A stretch of DNA of 64,000 nt. Source: M55B129 sp034189085. GTDB lineage: Bacteria; Bacillota; Dethiobacteria; DTU022. The stretch's first letter is position 1; every line of letters begins with the position of its first letter. Under the pieces are notes generated by a model that worked only from the letters and a program-made list of their open reading frames with translations, had not been told where the DNA came from and ran no database searches. The DNA is taken from the NCBI GenBank assembly GCA_034189085.1, contig JAXHVH010000005.1, forward strand, positions 1 through 64,000. The letters are read 5' to 3'. The position numbers and the translations under genes were made by a program. Below are positions 42,888 to 52,595 of this stretch, piece by piece.

Positions 42888-43916
42888 TCAAGCATGGGCA
42901 AGAATATCTTTTACCACCATAATCGTTTTTTCGATGTCACGATGATTTACTTCCTTGCTGGTTGTAAAACGAATCCGGTCCGGTTCAATTACTACAGTTA
43001 GGATACCCCTTTTAGCCAGTTCGTCTCCAAAGCGGTGAACGGACATGGTGGCAGGTTTAACGATAACAATATTTGTTTCCACGTCGGCAGGGTTAAACTC
43101 GATGCCCTTCAAATCAGCCAGGCCGTCGGCGAGAAAACGAGCATTGTCATGATCTTCAGCCAGCCGATCAATCATCGTCTCGAGAGCCACAATGCCGGCC
43201 GCTGCAATTATTCCCGCCTGGCGCATCCCACCACCCATTCTTTTCCGCCACCGCAGCGCCCTCTCCATGAAATCACGCGGACCCAATATAATGGAGCCGA
43301 CAGGAGCACCGAGGCCCTTGGAAAGGCAAAACTGGACCGAGGTAGCGCAGGCGGCAAAATCCCTGGCCGGGACACCCGAGGCAACGGAAGCATTAAAAAT
43401 ACGGGCACCGTCAAGGTGAACAGGCAGATCATGCCGGCAGGCCACATCGTAAACCGCCTGCATGTCTTCGAGGGGAACAACTGTGCCACCAGCCCTGTTA
43501 TGGGTGTTTTCCATACAGATCAGCGAGGTAGGGGGAAGGTGAATGTCGTCTTCCCGGATAGCCCACTCTACCAGCTTTGCAGGTAAAGATCCCTTTTTCC
43601 CCGGCAGCGGCCGGGGTTGAACCCCGCCAAACACCGAAGCGGCAGCTGCTTCATAATAATAGATATGTGAATCCGCTTCCAGGATAATTTCAGTTCCTGG
43701 GCGGGTATGGGCCAGGACTGATATCTGGTTGCCCATTGTCCCACTGGGCACCAGCATGGCAGCTTCCTTGCCGAGCATCTCGGCAGCCATCTCCTGCAAG
43801 TGGTTAACCGACGGATCTTCACCGTAAACATCGTCTCCTACTTCGGCCCTGTAGATAGCCTGCCGCATTTCATCGGTGAGCAGGGTCACAGTATCACTGC
43901 GCAAATCAATCATCAT
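42888..43916 (-). CDS. ltaE: Low-specificity L-threonine aldolase
   Basis: 342 aa. It begins MIDLRSDTVTLLTDEMRQA, has the substrate loop VGDDVYGEDPSVNHL and the PLP Lys in LSKGLGAPVGS. It cleaves threonine to glycine and acetaldehyde. The start has two tandem ATGs 5 and 8 nt after GGAGG; both are possible. A plausible promoter TTTCTT, 17 bp, TACAAT lies around 43950-43980. Confidence 0.95.
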   Translation of the reverse strand: MMIDLRSDTVTLLTDEMRQAIYRAEVGDDVYGEDPSVNHLQEMAAEMLGKEAAMLVPSGTMGNQISVLAHTRPGTEIILEADSHIYYYEAAAASVFGGVQPRPLPGKKGSLPAKLVEWAIREDDIHLPPTSLICMENTHNRAGGTVVPLEDMQAVYDVACRHDLPVHLDGARIFNASVASGVPARDFAACATSVQFCLSKGLGAPVGSIILGPRDFMERALRWRKRMGGGMRQAGIIAAAGIVALETMIDRLAEDHDNARFLADGLADLKGIEFNPADVETNIVIVKPATMSVHRFGDELAKRGILTVVIEPDRIRFTTSKEVNHRDIEKTIMVVKDILAHA

Positions 43917-44077
43917 ATCTTCCTCCCATAATCTTCAATGATTGTATTGTAACAAAGCGGAACGCTGTAAGAAAACCATAGAGCTGCGCCTGCTGAAAAT
44001 TGATAAAAAGCCTGCCTTCGGGCAAAAGAAAAGTTCCGGCGCCGTAATTCGGCCTGTTAGCTCATCGCCAGATCAGC

Positions 44078-46270
44078 TTATTTGTTAAGATCGAGTGTAA
44101 AATAAAAGGTGGCTCCCTCCCCGGGTTTTCCTTCCGCCCATATTCTGCCACCGTGCCTGTCAATAATCCTCTGGACTATGCTCAGGCCAATTCCGCTTCC
44201 GGGATATGCATCGGGAGGATGCAGTCTCCGGAAGGGATTAAAGAGATCCCCGGCATAAGCCATGTCAAAGCCGATCCCGTTGTCGCGGACGAAATAAATT
44301 TTCCTGCTCTCTTTTTTAAAACAGCCCAATTCTATGCGGCCAGGATTGGAGGCTACCGTGAACTTCCAGGCATTATCGAGCATATTTTCCAGGGCTATAC
44401 GCAGCAGAGCGACATCCCCAAAAGCTTCAAGCCCTTCCGCGACGACGAATTCGACCCTGCGCTGCGGATCTTTCTCCCGCAGATGCCTGGCATAAGCCTC
44501 AGCCATGCCCGTAAGATTAACACTATCCCTGTGCAGTTCCTGCCTGGTTACACGGGACAACTTGAGTAGTTCGTCAATCAGGTTGTTCATTTGGTGAGCA
44601 GAAGCGCAAACTCTCTTTAGATAATCCACACCCTGTTCATCAAGACGTTCACCGTAGTCTTCAAGGACCGCTGCGCTGAAACCTCCTATACTGCGCAGGG
44701 GAGCGCGCAGGTCATGTGATACAGAATAAGTAAAAGCAGTGAGTTCCTGGTTGGCCTGCTCCAGCTCAGCGGTCCGTTCGCGGACTCGCTGTTCCAGTTC
44801 TTCATTGAGATGTTTCAGCTCATTTTCCGTTTCTTTCAGTTCGGTAATATCCAAAGATGTATCCAGTGCACCTATAATTTGCCCTTTTTCGTCATAAACA
44901 GGGGTGCCGTTTACCCTCCAGCAGCGGCCGCCCGGATATTCAATAGTATTCACAGTCCTGCAGCCGGTTTCCAGGCATTCCACCACCGGGCAGCCCGGAC
45001 ACGGTTGTGTATACCCGTGCCAGACCTGAAAACATTTTTCCCCCATATATTCATAAGGTTCTTGGCGGTGGTTTCCAGTAACCGCCCGGTTAGCCCAGAT
45101 GATCCGCATTTCCCTGTCCATATACGTAACCAGTTCAGCCATGTTTTCCAGAATCAAATTCTTTTCCCGCTGTTCTTTCTGCAGCTTTTCCTCCTGTTTT
45201 TTCTTCTCAGTTATATCTTTGGAGACACAGAGAATCCCGATCGGTTCTCCAGCCCTGTTTTTCATGTACGAGATGGAATTTTCGACCCAGATTGTCGAAC
45301 CGTCCTTTTTATACTCTTCCAACTCCAGCTGGACAGTTTTGTTCAAATCGGCCTTATCATCTGCAAGCAGCAGCAATTCCCGCTGCAGGGTCTTCCGGGC
45401 CAGGCCCAGCGATTCAGGAGTAAGGGTCTGTTCCAGGGTTCGCTCCATCGCTTCTGCAGGGGTGAATCCGTGCAAATTGTAAACGGAGGGGCTGACATAG
45501 AGATAATTAAGGCCCATATCCATTACAGTAATGGTATCGGCGGTATTTTCAGCGATGAGCCGGTATTTTTCTTCGCTCTGCAATAATTCTTTTTCTTTTT
45601 GCCTGCCGCGATAGTAATAATAGGTAACGGCGGCAGCCAGGGCAAAAATAACCGTCAGGACCAGGGCAGCTATGTTTCGTTGCCAGGCAACAGCCTCCTC
45701 CAGATCCGTCAGGTAAACACCGGTTCCAATAATCCAATGCCAGGGTTCAAAAGCTGCCACATAGGAAAGTTTCTCCCCTGTCCGTTCGCTGTCGTCATAG
45801 TACTGCCACTGGTAGGTGAGGTGCCCGGCTCCCTCTTCCTGCGCAATCCTGATCATCTCCCGGAAAAGTGGGAAGCCGCTTTCATCTTCAGTATCTGAAA
45901 CATCTGTTCCTTCCAGTTCCGGCCGAAAGGGGTGCACAATCACAGTGGCATCATAATCGATGATCCAGAAATAATCCAGATCTTCTTCGCCGTAGCGCAT
46001 AGAGCGGATCAACAGGGCGGCTCTTTCCCTTGCTTCTTCACCGCTTAATATTCCTTGATTCTCCAGATTATTGAAATGGTCAAGCACAGCAAGCTCACTT
46101 TCCACCATCTCACTGGTGAAAACCTCTTTTTCCTGGTAAATATCCCCGTGCAGGGCAGGCAGAACCAGGAAAAGATAGATACTGATAACAAAAATCAACA
46201 GCAGTAAAATGACCAGCAGCAGCCGAAAATTTTCTTTTTTTATTAAAAAATTGTTTAATTTATTTTGCAA
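44078..46270 (-). CDS. Cache-PAS-PAS sensor histidine kinase
   Basis: 730 aa. Order: membrane helix (17-40), extracytoplasmic single Cache domain (FWIIDYDATVIVHPFRPELEGTDV through HWIIGTGVY), second helix (about 198-220), two PAS domains (about 228-345 and 355-475), coiled coil, HisKA with the phospho-acceptor His in YSVSHDLRAPLRSIGGF, and HATPase (N box ENMLDNAWKF, G box GSGIGLSIVQRII). The second PAS domain has a CPGCPV cluster, a possible metal or redox site. Orphan: no response regulator is adjacent. It should sense a small ligand outside the cell. Confidence 0.92.
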   Translation of the reverse strand: MQNKLNNFLIKKENFRLLLVILLLLIFVISIYLFLVLPALHGDIYQEKEVFTSEMVESELAVLDHFNNLENQGILSGEEARERAALLIRSMRYGEEDLDYFWIIDYDATVIVHPFRPELEGTDVSDTEDESGFPLFREMIRIAQEEGAGHLTYQWQYYDDSERTGEKLSYVAAFEPWHWIIGTGVYLTDLEEAVAWQRNIAALVLTVIFALAAAVTYYYYRGRQKEKELLQSEEKYRLIAENTADTITVMDMGLNYLYVSPSVYNLHGFTPAEAMERTLEQTLTPESLGLARKTLQRELLLLADDKADLNKTVQLELEEYKKDGSTIWVENSISYMKNRAGEPIGILCVSKDITEKKKQEEKLQKEQREKNLILENMAELVTYMDREMRIIWANRAVTGNHRQEPYEYMGEKCFQVWHGYTQPCPGCPVVECLETGCRTVNTIEYPGGRCWRVNGTPVYDEKGQIIGALDTSLDITELKETENELKHLNEELEQRVRERTAELEQANQELTAFTYSVSHDLRAPLRSIGGFSAAVLEDYGERLDEQGVDYLKRVCASAHQMNNLIDELLKLSRVTRQELHRDSVNLTGMAEAYARHLREKDPQRRVEFVVAEGLEAFGDVALLRIALENMLDNAWKFTVASNPGRIELGCFKKESRKIYFVRDNGIGFDMAYAGDLFNPFRRLHPPDAYPGSGIGLSIVQRIIDRHGGRIWAEGKPGEGATFYFTLDLNK

Positions 46271-46497
46271 AGGATCTCAACCTCTTCACACAAATATTAT
46301 TCGTAATATCCAATAGTAACAATCAAAACTGCTCTGAAAAGGTATAAATAACAGCAACCCGGTCGGGTTTATAATGAAATATTCTATAAATTGCCTGAAT
46401 ATCCTTTTTAAGCTAAAGGGTTAAGAATCGAGAAATCCAGATAAAAACTGGGGTTCTACCGTCAATACAATCATCCTGCTTTTGCTATCGTTTTTAC

Positions 46498-47823
46498 TCA
46501 ATCGATCCTGAAAAATGATTGATCGAATTCCGGCCTGTTCTCATAGCGGGCCATAAAAAAGCCGGGCAAAGTATCGATCTGTGAAAAAAGATCCGCTTTG
46601 ACCGGAATCCCCGCTCCGTTGAGTGCACTGACAATCCCGTCAGGATCGGGCGGACATCCCCTGGCGGCAAATATTTTCCGGATAGCCGGGTGATTTCTGT
46701 TGCGGCGGTACATGCATTCCCCGATCAGGACAGTGGCCTTCATCCCCGGCTCCGGCTCCATCGCCTTGCCGGTAAGCACTTCCACTCCGCCCCACGACTG
46801 GCCCTGCCAGGCCTGCCGGATAGCGGTCAGGATGAGGCCGTTCAGTCTCGAGCAGTAGGTACACAGGGTGCTGTCAAACTTCCTGTAAAACAGCCCTTTT
46901 ATACCCTGCCTGGCCAGGGCTTCAGGCATTTCGCCCCATTGTTCCCTGTAGTAGGGAAAGTCAAATTGATGATATGATGAAACTTCTTCAACATCTTCCC
47001 CCTTTATCTCCACATCAGAAAGATCATTCGGCCGTCCCACCCTGCCAATTGCCCTGGCCAGGTGTTCCACGAAGGATGGTTCATAACCCAGGATCCTGGC
47101 ACCGACCATATCAGCTGAAAGAAGGTCACCAGAAGCAATCAGAAGGTTGCTGCGATGCATCCTGCCATCAAAAGCCGGTCCGCGCTCCAGGCTGAAAATA
47201 CCATCAATAATAGTGAGAATCGGGGGTAGTGGATCAGCCAGTCTGGCAATATGAGAGTGAAGATTTTTCAGCTTGTCGGAGCTGTGGCATTTCCTGCGGG
47301 AGGTAATATCGATTGTCCCTTTCAGGTTTTTCAGCCCCAGGCTGACAACAGTCTGGTTATGTGTCTTGAGGACAGGAAGATCAACCACGAAATCACTGTC
47401 CAGGATATCTTCATTGTAGCTGAGGCTTATCCCCCCTTCCAGTTTGATCTTACGGAAAGGCCTTTTCATTATATTGACGTATTTGACCCCGTATTTTTCC
47501 CGGAGGGTTTCATAGCCAAGCGACCGGAAGGCATGGAGGGGAGTTTCTTCATCATTAGGATCGGCAACCATTCCCTCCCCGATGGTAATGTCCTTTATCC
47601 CGTGCTCCTTAAGGACTGCTACCACATCTTCCACGAGACGCGATGTAGTGACTACACCCCACTTCGGAAAAGAGCAGGCCCGGGTCCAAAAAACGATGTT
47701 CGGTTTGATAAAAACTCGCGCTCCGGGGACCATCTTCGCCAGGCCGTTGCAATCCAGAATTGCTTTCCGCACCGACTGATATGGCTTTTCGTAGCGAACA
47801 ATGGAAACTTTATATTTTGGCAT
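46498..47823 (-). CDS. DUF362 domain protein
   Basis: 441 aa. It has VFIKPNIVFW and the LKTHNQTVVSLGLKNLKG segment that defines DUF362. Unlike the one at 36416 it has no C-terminal ferredoxin, only a CTYC pair (STLCTYCSRLNG) and separate cysteines near the end. Function is unknown. It is followed downstream by the sensor kinase gene, with an intergenic gap of about 230 bp. It is 45 bp downstream of the anion transporter. Confidence 0.75.
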   Translation of the reverse strand: MPKYKVSIVRYEKPYQSVRKAILDCNGLAKMVPGARVFIKPNIVFWTRACSFPKWGVVTTSRLVEDVVAVLKEHGIKDITIGEGMVADPNDEETPLHAFRSLGYETLREKYGVKYVNIMKRPFRKIKLEGGISLSYNEDILDSDFVVDLPVLKTHNQTVVSLGLKNLKGTIDITSRRKCHSSDKLKNLHSHIARLADPLPPILTIIDGIFSLERGPAFDGRMHRSNLLIASGDLLSADMVGARILGYEPSFVEHLARAIGRVGRPNDLSDVEIKGEDVEEVSSYHQFDFPYYREQWGEMPEALARQGIKGLFYRKFDSTLCTYCSRLNGLILTAIRQAWQGQSWGGVEVLTGKAMEPEPGMKATVLIGECMYRRNRNHPAIRKIFAARGCPPDPDGIVSALNGAGIPVKADLFSQIDTLPGFFMARYENRPEFDQSFFRID

Positions 47824-47868
47824 CCCCTATCCTCCCGGCAGGCATGTAAAATTCTCGCGGGTATAAAA

Positions 47869-49338
47869 TCAATGGAGGAAAGATCCGAAGATCAGAAAAG
47901 AGGCGGTGATAAAGAAAGGCACAATCAGGGTCAGCGGTAATCCTGCTTTCAGAAAATCCCGGATTGAAAAATAACCGGCAGAGTAGGGAATGACATTGGT
48001 GGGGCTGGAAGTGACCAGCAGAAAAGCCAGAGAAGTGGCAATGGCCACCGGACCGGCCAGCATCCAGGGATCCAGTTTCAACTCAACCGCAAGGGCAATG
48101 ACCAGGGGCACCATAATTACACCGGTTACTGTGTTGCTGGAAAAAAACACTTTCAGAATCTCCACTGCCAGAACAGCCAGTATTATTCGAGCAGCCAGAG
48201 TAAGACTTCCCAGGGGCGAAAAGGCAATGGCCGCCAGCCAGCCGGCTGCTCCTGTTTCATAGACAACCGCTCCCAGTGAAAGTCCGGCAGCAATGAGAAC
48301 AATTGCTCCCCAGTCTACATCTTTCTGGGCTTCCTTCCAGCTCAATAGATCAATCCCCGGCAGGAAGAAAAGAGCAGCCGCAGCCAGGGCAACTAATTCA
48401 ATAGGCACTGAATAACCGGTCAGCAGGGCAAGGAGGGGATCGCCAACCCAGAACACAACGGCTAACAAGAATATTGCCAGCGCTTTAATTTCCCGGGCTG
48501 TTAATTTTTCTTTTTTTGCCGATCCCCTTGCAGGCAGCCCGGCAAGGATCTCTTCAGATACTGGCTCGGGAGGGAAAACCCGGATCAGTAACAGGTAAGC
48601 AAGGGGCAAAATCAGGAGGGCTGCCGGCACTCCGACAATCATCCAGCGTAGAAAATCAATCTGGACCCCGGCCAGATCACGCAGATAACCAAGGGCGACC
48701 ACGTTAGCCCCATTGCCAACCGGAGTTGATATACCACCGATGGCCGGCCCCCAGGCTACAGCAATCATCAGGGAACGGCCAAAATTGCTTTTCAGAGGCA
48801 GGGCCTTGCAGCGATGCAAAATGTTTAAAGCTACCGGCAGCAAAATTGCCGACACCGACATGTTCACTATCCACATGGAAAGCAGCGCCCCGATCATCAT
48901 AAATACAAACACCAGTTTACGGGGATTGAAGCCAACCCGATTGATGATCGCCGCCGTCAGGCGGTCGGCAAGGCCGGAGCGGGTCAGCCCTGAAGAAAGG
49001 ATCAGAATTCCGATAAAAAAGACCACCACTGTGTTGCCAAAACCATAAGCTACCGTTTCTTTTAAAGGATGCAAGCCCAGCAGCGGCACCAGGAGAAGCC
49101 CAATGAGGGCGGCAATAACAAAGGGGACTGCTTCCGTAACCCAGAGGATGATGACAAAAGCAAGAACAGCCAGGGCTGCTTTCCCCTCCGCTGTCAGCAT
49201 GGGCTCAACCGCAGTGGCATTAAAAATATCAAGAGGCAGGAGGTAAAAGACAACCAGAACCAGAACCGCCACCAGCAGGATAAATATACGCCTCAATAAG
49301 GCTTGACTGTTGTTGGTTTCATCGGGGTTCCCGGACAA
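47869..49338 (-). CDS. SLC13/DASS family anion transporter
   Basis: 489 aa with 11-12 membrane helices. The segment LWVTEAVPFVIAALIGLLLVPLLGL and VTSSPTNVIPYSAGYF match the divalent anion:Na+ symporter (DASS) family; SNTVTGVIMVPL is one of the two SNT motifs that bind sodium and substrate. It imports dicarboxylate, citrate or sulfate. The exact substrate cannot be read. A single aconitase in the window and many carboxylate genes make a carboxylate plausible but not shown. Confidence 0.87.
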   Translation of the reverse strand: MSGNPDETNNSQALLRRIFILLVAVLVLVVFYLLPLDIFNATAVEPMLTAEGKAALAVLAFVIILWVTEAVPFVIAALIGLLLVPLLGLHPLKETVAYGFGNTVVVFFIGILILSSGLTRSGLADRLTAAIINRVGFNPRKLVFVFMMIGALLSMWIVNMSVSAILLPVALNILHRCKALPLKSNFGRSLMIAVAWGPAIGGISTPVGNGANVVALGYLRDLAGVQIDFLRWMIVGVPAALLILPLAYLLLIRVFPPEPVSEEILAGLPARGSAKKEKLTAREIKALAIFLLAVVFWVGDPLLALLTGYSVPIELVALAAAALFFLPGIDLLSWKEAQKDVDWGAIVLIAAGLSLGAVVYETGAAGWLAAIAFSPLGSLTLAARIILAVLAVEILKVFFSSNTVTGVIMVPLVIALAVELKLDPWMLAGPVAIATSLAFLLVTSSPTNVIPYSAGYFSIRDFLKAGLPLTLIVPFFITASFLIFGSFLH

Positions 49339-49560
49339 ATCATTACTATCCCTTCATCGTTTGTATGCCTGTTTCAAATTACCCATACTGCTGTGATAAT
49401 AGCACTGCAGGCTGCCGGCTATTAATATTCACCCATCTTTCATCACCCTGCAGGACTGCGCCGGCATCCCAGATATAAAACCGGCCATCCCATTAAACTC
49501 ACCTGCAGTTAACAGCTTGCTCTACATCAGATAATCCCGGCTTGATCACACCGGCAATCG

Positions 49561-50121
49561 CTATCTTTTAAGAAAATCCCAGAAGCCTTTCTTTTGTGGT
49601 TCAGGAGAATCTTCTTCCACTTCCAGAACGTCGTTTCCATTCTGCTGCTTTCTCAGTTTTTCTTCTAACTTTTGCTTTTCGGCCTCCAGCTCAGCCTGCT
49701 CCTTTGCTGTAGTTTCTTCGCGTTCTCTTCTCTGTTTGTTTAGTTCTTCGGCCAGCTCATTTTTTTCAGCTTCCAGTTTGGCTTTGGCTCTCTCTGCAGT
49801 TTTTTCACGTTCCTTTTTAAAATTCTCCAGCTCTTCTTCCAGTTTCTTGTTTTCATTTTCCAGGAATTTAACGCGGCGCTGTAATTCCTTTTTGTAGTTA
49901 CGTTCACTTTCAGATTTTATATAGTTATGGATACTGCGGTAGATTCCATAAAAAATCATAACCAAAATCCCCGCCAGGGCTGAACCCAGGATCACCATAA
50001 ACAGGGTCAGCTCCACCTCGCCGAAAATGTAATTTACAGTAACCATGTCATTATTTAGTACAGCTACTATGACAACAGCCAGGACCACTATTATCATCAA
50101 GATAATGAATAAAATCCTCAT
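49561..50121 (-). CDS. LapA-domain membrane protein with coiled coil
   Basis: 186 aa from the ATG at 50121 after GGAGGGGAAAGG. Two membrane helices with the LapA/DUF1049 pattern (NNDMVTVNYIFGEVELTLFMVILGSALAG) precede a long Lys/Glu/Arg coiled coil (about 85-165) and end in KKGFWDFLKR. The LapA domain was named for LPS assembly in Gram-negatives; in Gram-positives the role is unknown. An upstream-extended frame has no support. Confidence 0.8.
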   Translation of the reverse strand: MRILFIILMIIVVLAVVIVAVLNNDMVTVNYIFGEVELTLFMVILGSALAGILVMIFYGIYRSIHNYIKSESERNYKKELQRRVKFLENENKKLEEELENFKKEREKTAERAKAKLEAEKNELAEELNKQRREREETTAKEQAELEAEKQKLEEKLRKQQNGNDVLEVEEDSPEPQKKGFWDFLKR

Positions 50122-50184
50122 TTTCCTTTCCCCTCCAATCGATTTAAATTCGAGTTTGCCTGCCCGGTTAATAAGAGCAAACTT

Positions 50185-50220
50185 ATTTGTGCCTGCAGAC
50201 ACATTTGTGCCTGCATACAC
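50185..50220. repeat. Tandem 18-bp duplication upstream of the LapA-like gene
   Basis: ATTTGTGCCTGCAGACAC (50185-50202) and ATTTGTGCCTGCATACAC (50203-50220), one mismatch. It lies between the LapA-like gene and the TPP riboswitch. It may be regulatory or a replication slip. Confidence 0.7.
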
Positions 50221-50335
50221 GACAAAATATAACCGGGTAACCCTATGTTTTAAATTCCACAACAACCTTGATATTCCTTTGATCATTAGAAACAAACATG
50301 TGCCGGGGTCAGGGCTCCCCACCAAGTTTAATAAG

Positions 50336-50364
50336 TTGAAACATACACTTTAAAGTGCTATGAT
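50336..50364 (+). promoter_or_regulatory. Promoter of the TPP-riboswitch operon
   Basis: TTGAAA (50336-50341), a 17-bp spacer and TATGAT (50359-50364), just upstream of the riboswitch. Confidence 0.7.
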
Positions 50365-50377
50365 GAAGAAAATGAAT

Positions 50378-50470
50378 AGTGCCAAGGGGAGCTGGGGTAA
50401 CCTGGCTGAGAAAGAACTGTTCCTGTTCTGACCCTTTGACCTGATCTGGATAATGCCAGCGTAGGGATGT
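50378..50470 (+). promoter_or_regulatory. TPP riboswitch (THI box)
   Basis: It has the conserved landmarks in order: GGGGAGC, then GGCTGAGA, then GACCCTTTGA, then CCTGATCTGG with ATAATGCCAGCG and TAGGGA. These are the pyrimidine and pyrophosphate sensor parts of the TPP aptamer. It is followed by an intrinsic terminator, so excess thiamine pyrophosphate should stop transcription of the operon. Confidence 0.93.
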
Positions 50471-50492
50471 ATTTTAAGCATTTTTTTTCAGG

Positions 50493-50524
50493 CTGTCGCC
50501 CATGTTGGCGACAGTTTTTATTTT
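50493..50524 (+). terminator. Riboswitch expression-platform terminator
   Basis: An 8-bp perfect stem CTGTCGCC/GGCGACAG (50493-50500 with 50507-50514) and a TTTTTATTTT tail. It lies between the aptamer and the first gene. Confidence 0.9.
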
Positions 50525-50552
50525 AAATCCTCTTGAGGAAGGAAGTGTACCA

Positions 50553-50843
50553 ATGCCCGTTTGCAACCTCAGTCTGCAGATTATTCCCGTTGTTCCAGAA
50601 GAACAGGTTTATCCCATTGTCGACCGGGTTATTGCCATGATCGCGGAATCAAAAGTGAAATATGCGGTTGGACCGATGGAGACGACCATGGAAGGAGAAC
50701 TTGACAAGCTTCTGGATATTGTTAAAAAGGCCCAGGCCTTGTGTGCTAACGCCGGAGCCGAGCGTGTCCTTTCTGTCATCAAGATCGATTACCGCACCGG
50801 GGGAGTGACCATGGATGAAAAAATGGCTAAATATAAAAAATAA
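50553..50843 (+). CDS. MTH1187-family thiamine-binding protein
   Basis: 96 aa from the ATG at 50553 (MPVCNLSLQIIPV). It has the YkoF/MTH1187 pattern VxPMETTMEGELDKLL and EKVLSVIKIDYRTGG. These small cytoplasmic proteins bind thiamine or its pyrimidine precursor. It is the first gene under the TPP riboswitch and overlaps the permease by 29 nt, so it probably buffers or senses the imported precursor. Confidence 0.87.
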   Translation: MPVCNLSLQIIPVVPEEQVYPIVDRVIAMIAESKVKYAVGPMETTMEGELDKLLDIVKKAQALCANAGAERVLSVIKIDYRTGGVTMDEKMAKYKK

Positions 50844-51594
50844 CCTGCCCGCTCCCCTGTTCCTGCTATGCCTCATCGCTGCATGGGAAGTGATTACTGC
50901 AACCCTGTCCATACCGGAATACATTTTGCCCTCCCCCTCAGCCATAGCCGCCGCGCTGAATGAAAATTTTGCTCTCCTGGTTGAACATTCCCGCGTCACC
51001 ATGGTGGCTGTCCTGGGAGGACTTATTCTGGCCATAGCCGTAGCCTTGATTCTTGCCCTGGCCATGGACCGCTGGCGGCTCCTGAAACGAGCTTTCTATC
51101 CTATCCTGGTGATCTCGCAGGCCGTGCCGATTTTTGCTCTCGCGCCCATTTTGCTGATCTGGTTCGGAGCAGGGCTTCTGCCCAAGGTACTCATCGTCAC
51201 CCTGGTCTGCTTTTTCCCTCTCGCCGTCAACCTGGTTGAGGGCTTCAGCCAGGTTAATCCTGAAACAGTTGATTTAATGCGCACTATGCAGGCCGATCGC
51301 TGGCTGATCATGCGCTCAGTCCAGTTTCCTTCAGCAATGCCCTACTTTTTCACCGGGCTCAAAATCGCCGCTACTTACAGTGTCATGGGGGCAATCATCG
51401 GCGAGTGGCTGGCAGCCAGAGCCGGCCTGGGGATATACATGCTGCGGGCAATGCATTCTTTTCGAACCAGCCATCTTTTCGCCGCAATCATTGTGGTGGT
51501 CTTTCTGAGTTTAGCCCTCTTCAAACTGGTTGAAGCAGGTGGATGGCTGGCCATGCCCTGGCAAAGAAAGGTAACAGAAAACTTGAAGGAGTGA
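50815..51594 (+). CDS. thiX: ABC transporter permease for a thiamine precursor (ThiX-like)
   Basis: 259 aa with about six membrane helices and the BPD permease EAA loop (MRTMQADRWLIMRSVQFPSAMPYFFTGLK). The ATG at 50815 follows GGAG by 9 nt. It belongs to the NMT1/ThiXYZ-type importers of formylaminopyrimidine or HMP. The TPP riboswitch and neighbours support this; substrate inferred. Confidence 0.88.
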   Translation: MKKWLNIKNNLPAPLFLLCLIAAWEVITATLSIPEYILPSPSAIAAALNENFALLVEHSRVTMVAVLGGLILAIAVALILALAMDRWRLLKRAFYPILVISQAVPIFALAPILLIWFGAGLLPKVLIVTLVCFFPLAVNLVEGFSQVNPETVDLMRTMQADRWLIMRSVQFPSAMPYFFTGLKIAATYSVMGAIIGEWLAARAGLGIYMLRAMHSFRTSHLFAAIIVVVFLSLALFKLVEAGGWLAMPWQRKVTENLKE

Positions 51595-51599
51595 TTTCT

Positions 51600-52595
51600 A
51601 TGCGCAGTCATAAAAGAAAACCATTTTTGATTACCCTGTACCTGACATTTATTTTGATAATAATTACCCTGGCGGCAGGCTGTACCGGCAATGAAGCGGC
51701 AGAACCGGACCAGGTCACAGTAATCCTCGACTGGACCCCGAATACCAACCACAGCGGCCTTTTTGCCGCTATCGATAAAGGTTATTTCGAGGAAGAAAAC
51801 CTGGAGGTGGAAATTATACAGGCCCCGGGCAGTGTCGTCCAGATGGTGGCTGCCGGCCAGGCTGAATTCGGGGTCAGCTACCAGGAGGAAATTACCTATG
51901 CCCGCCTCAGCGGAATGCCGGTAGTATCGATAGCAGCTGTCATTCAACACAATACTTCAGGTTTTGCCTCCCTCAAAGAACGGGGCATTGAAACACCGGC
52001 CGATTTTGAAGGAAAGAGCTACGGTGGTTGGGGTTCGCCGGTTGAAGAAGCAACTATCAAGGCCCTGATGGAACGCTATGATGCTGATTTTGAAAAAGTG
52101 GATATTATTACTACTGGAGAAGTTGATTCGCTGATCGTTATCGAACGAGAAGCAGATTTTGCCTGGATCTATTATGGCTGGACCGGGATCGAAGCCGAAT
52201 TGAAAGGAATGGAACTTAACTTCATCGAGCTGGGGAAAGAAGATCCGGCTCTGGATTACTACACACCTACCCTGATAACGAGTGAAGCGCTGATAAGTGA
52301 AAATCCAGATTTGATCAATCGTTTCATGAGAGCGGTGGGCAGGGGGTATCGCCTGGCCATCGAAAATCCGGCTGAAGCGGTCGAAATTCTCCTCAACCAA
52401 GCTCCCGAACTCGATGAAGATCTGGCCAAAGCCAGCCAGGAATGGCTGAGTGAGCGTTACCAGGCAGATGCCGAAACGTGGGGGTTGCAGAAAAAAGAAA
52501 CCTGGGAAGCCTACAGCCGCTGGCTTTATAAAAATGGTTTGATCGAAGAGATGCCGGATGCTGAAAAATGCTTCACCAACGAGTTTGTCCAATGA
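51600..52595 (+). CDS. thiY: Thiamine-precursor substrate-binding lipoprotein (ThiY/THI5-like)
   Basis: 331 aa. A signal peptide ends in the lipobox LAAGC (Cys near 29 in frame). The mature start contains DWTPNTNHSGLFAAIDKGYFEE, the signature of the NMT1/THI5-like binding proteins for pyrimidine precursors. It delivers the substrate to the permease. The ATG at 51600 follows AAGGAG. The stop overlaps the ATPase start (ATGA). Confidence 0.92.
   Translation: MRSHKRKPFLITLYLTFILIIITLAAGCTGNEAAEPDQVTVILDWTPNTNHSGLFAAIDKGYFEEENLEVEIIQAPGSVVQMVAAGQAEFGVSYQEEITYARLSGMPVVSIAAVIQHNTSGFASLKERGIETPADFEGKSYGGWGSPVEEATIKALMERYDADFEKVDIITTGEVDSLIVIEREADFAWIYYGWTGIEAELKGMELNFIELGKEDPALDYYTPTLITSEALISENPDLINRFMRAVGRGYRLAIENPAEAVEILLNQAPELDEDLAKASQEWLSERYQADAETWGLQKKETWEAYSRWLYKNGLIEEMPDAEKCFTNEFVQ

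Noticed and set aside
43985..44040. Terminator hairpin after the sensor kinase gene (GCC.G/C.GGC then TTTTT)
   Set aside because: The stem has a mismatch and is weak, so I could not call it with confidence.
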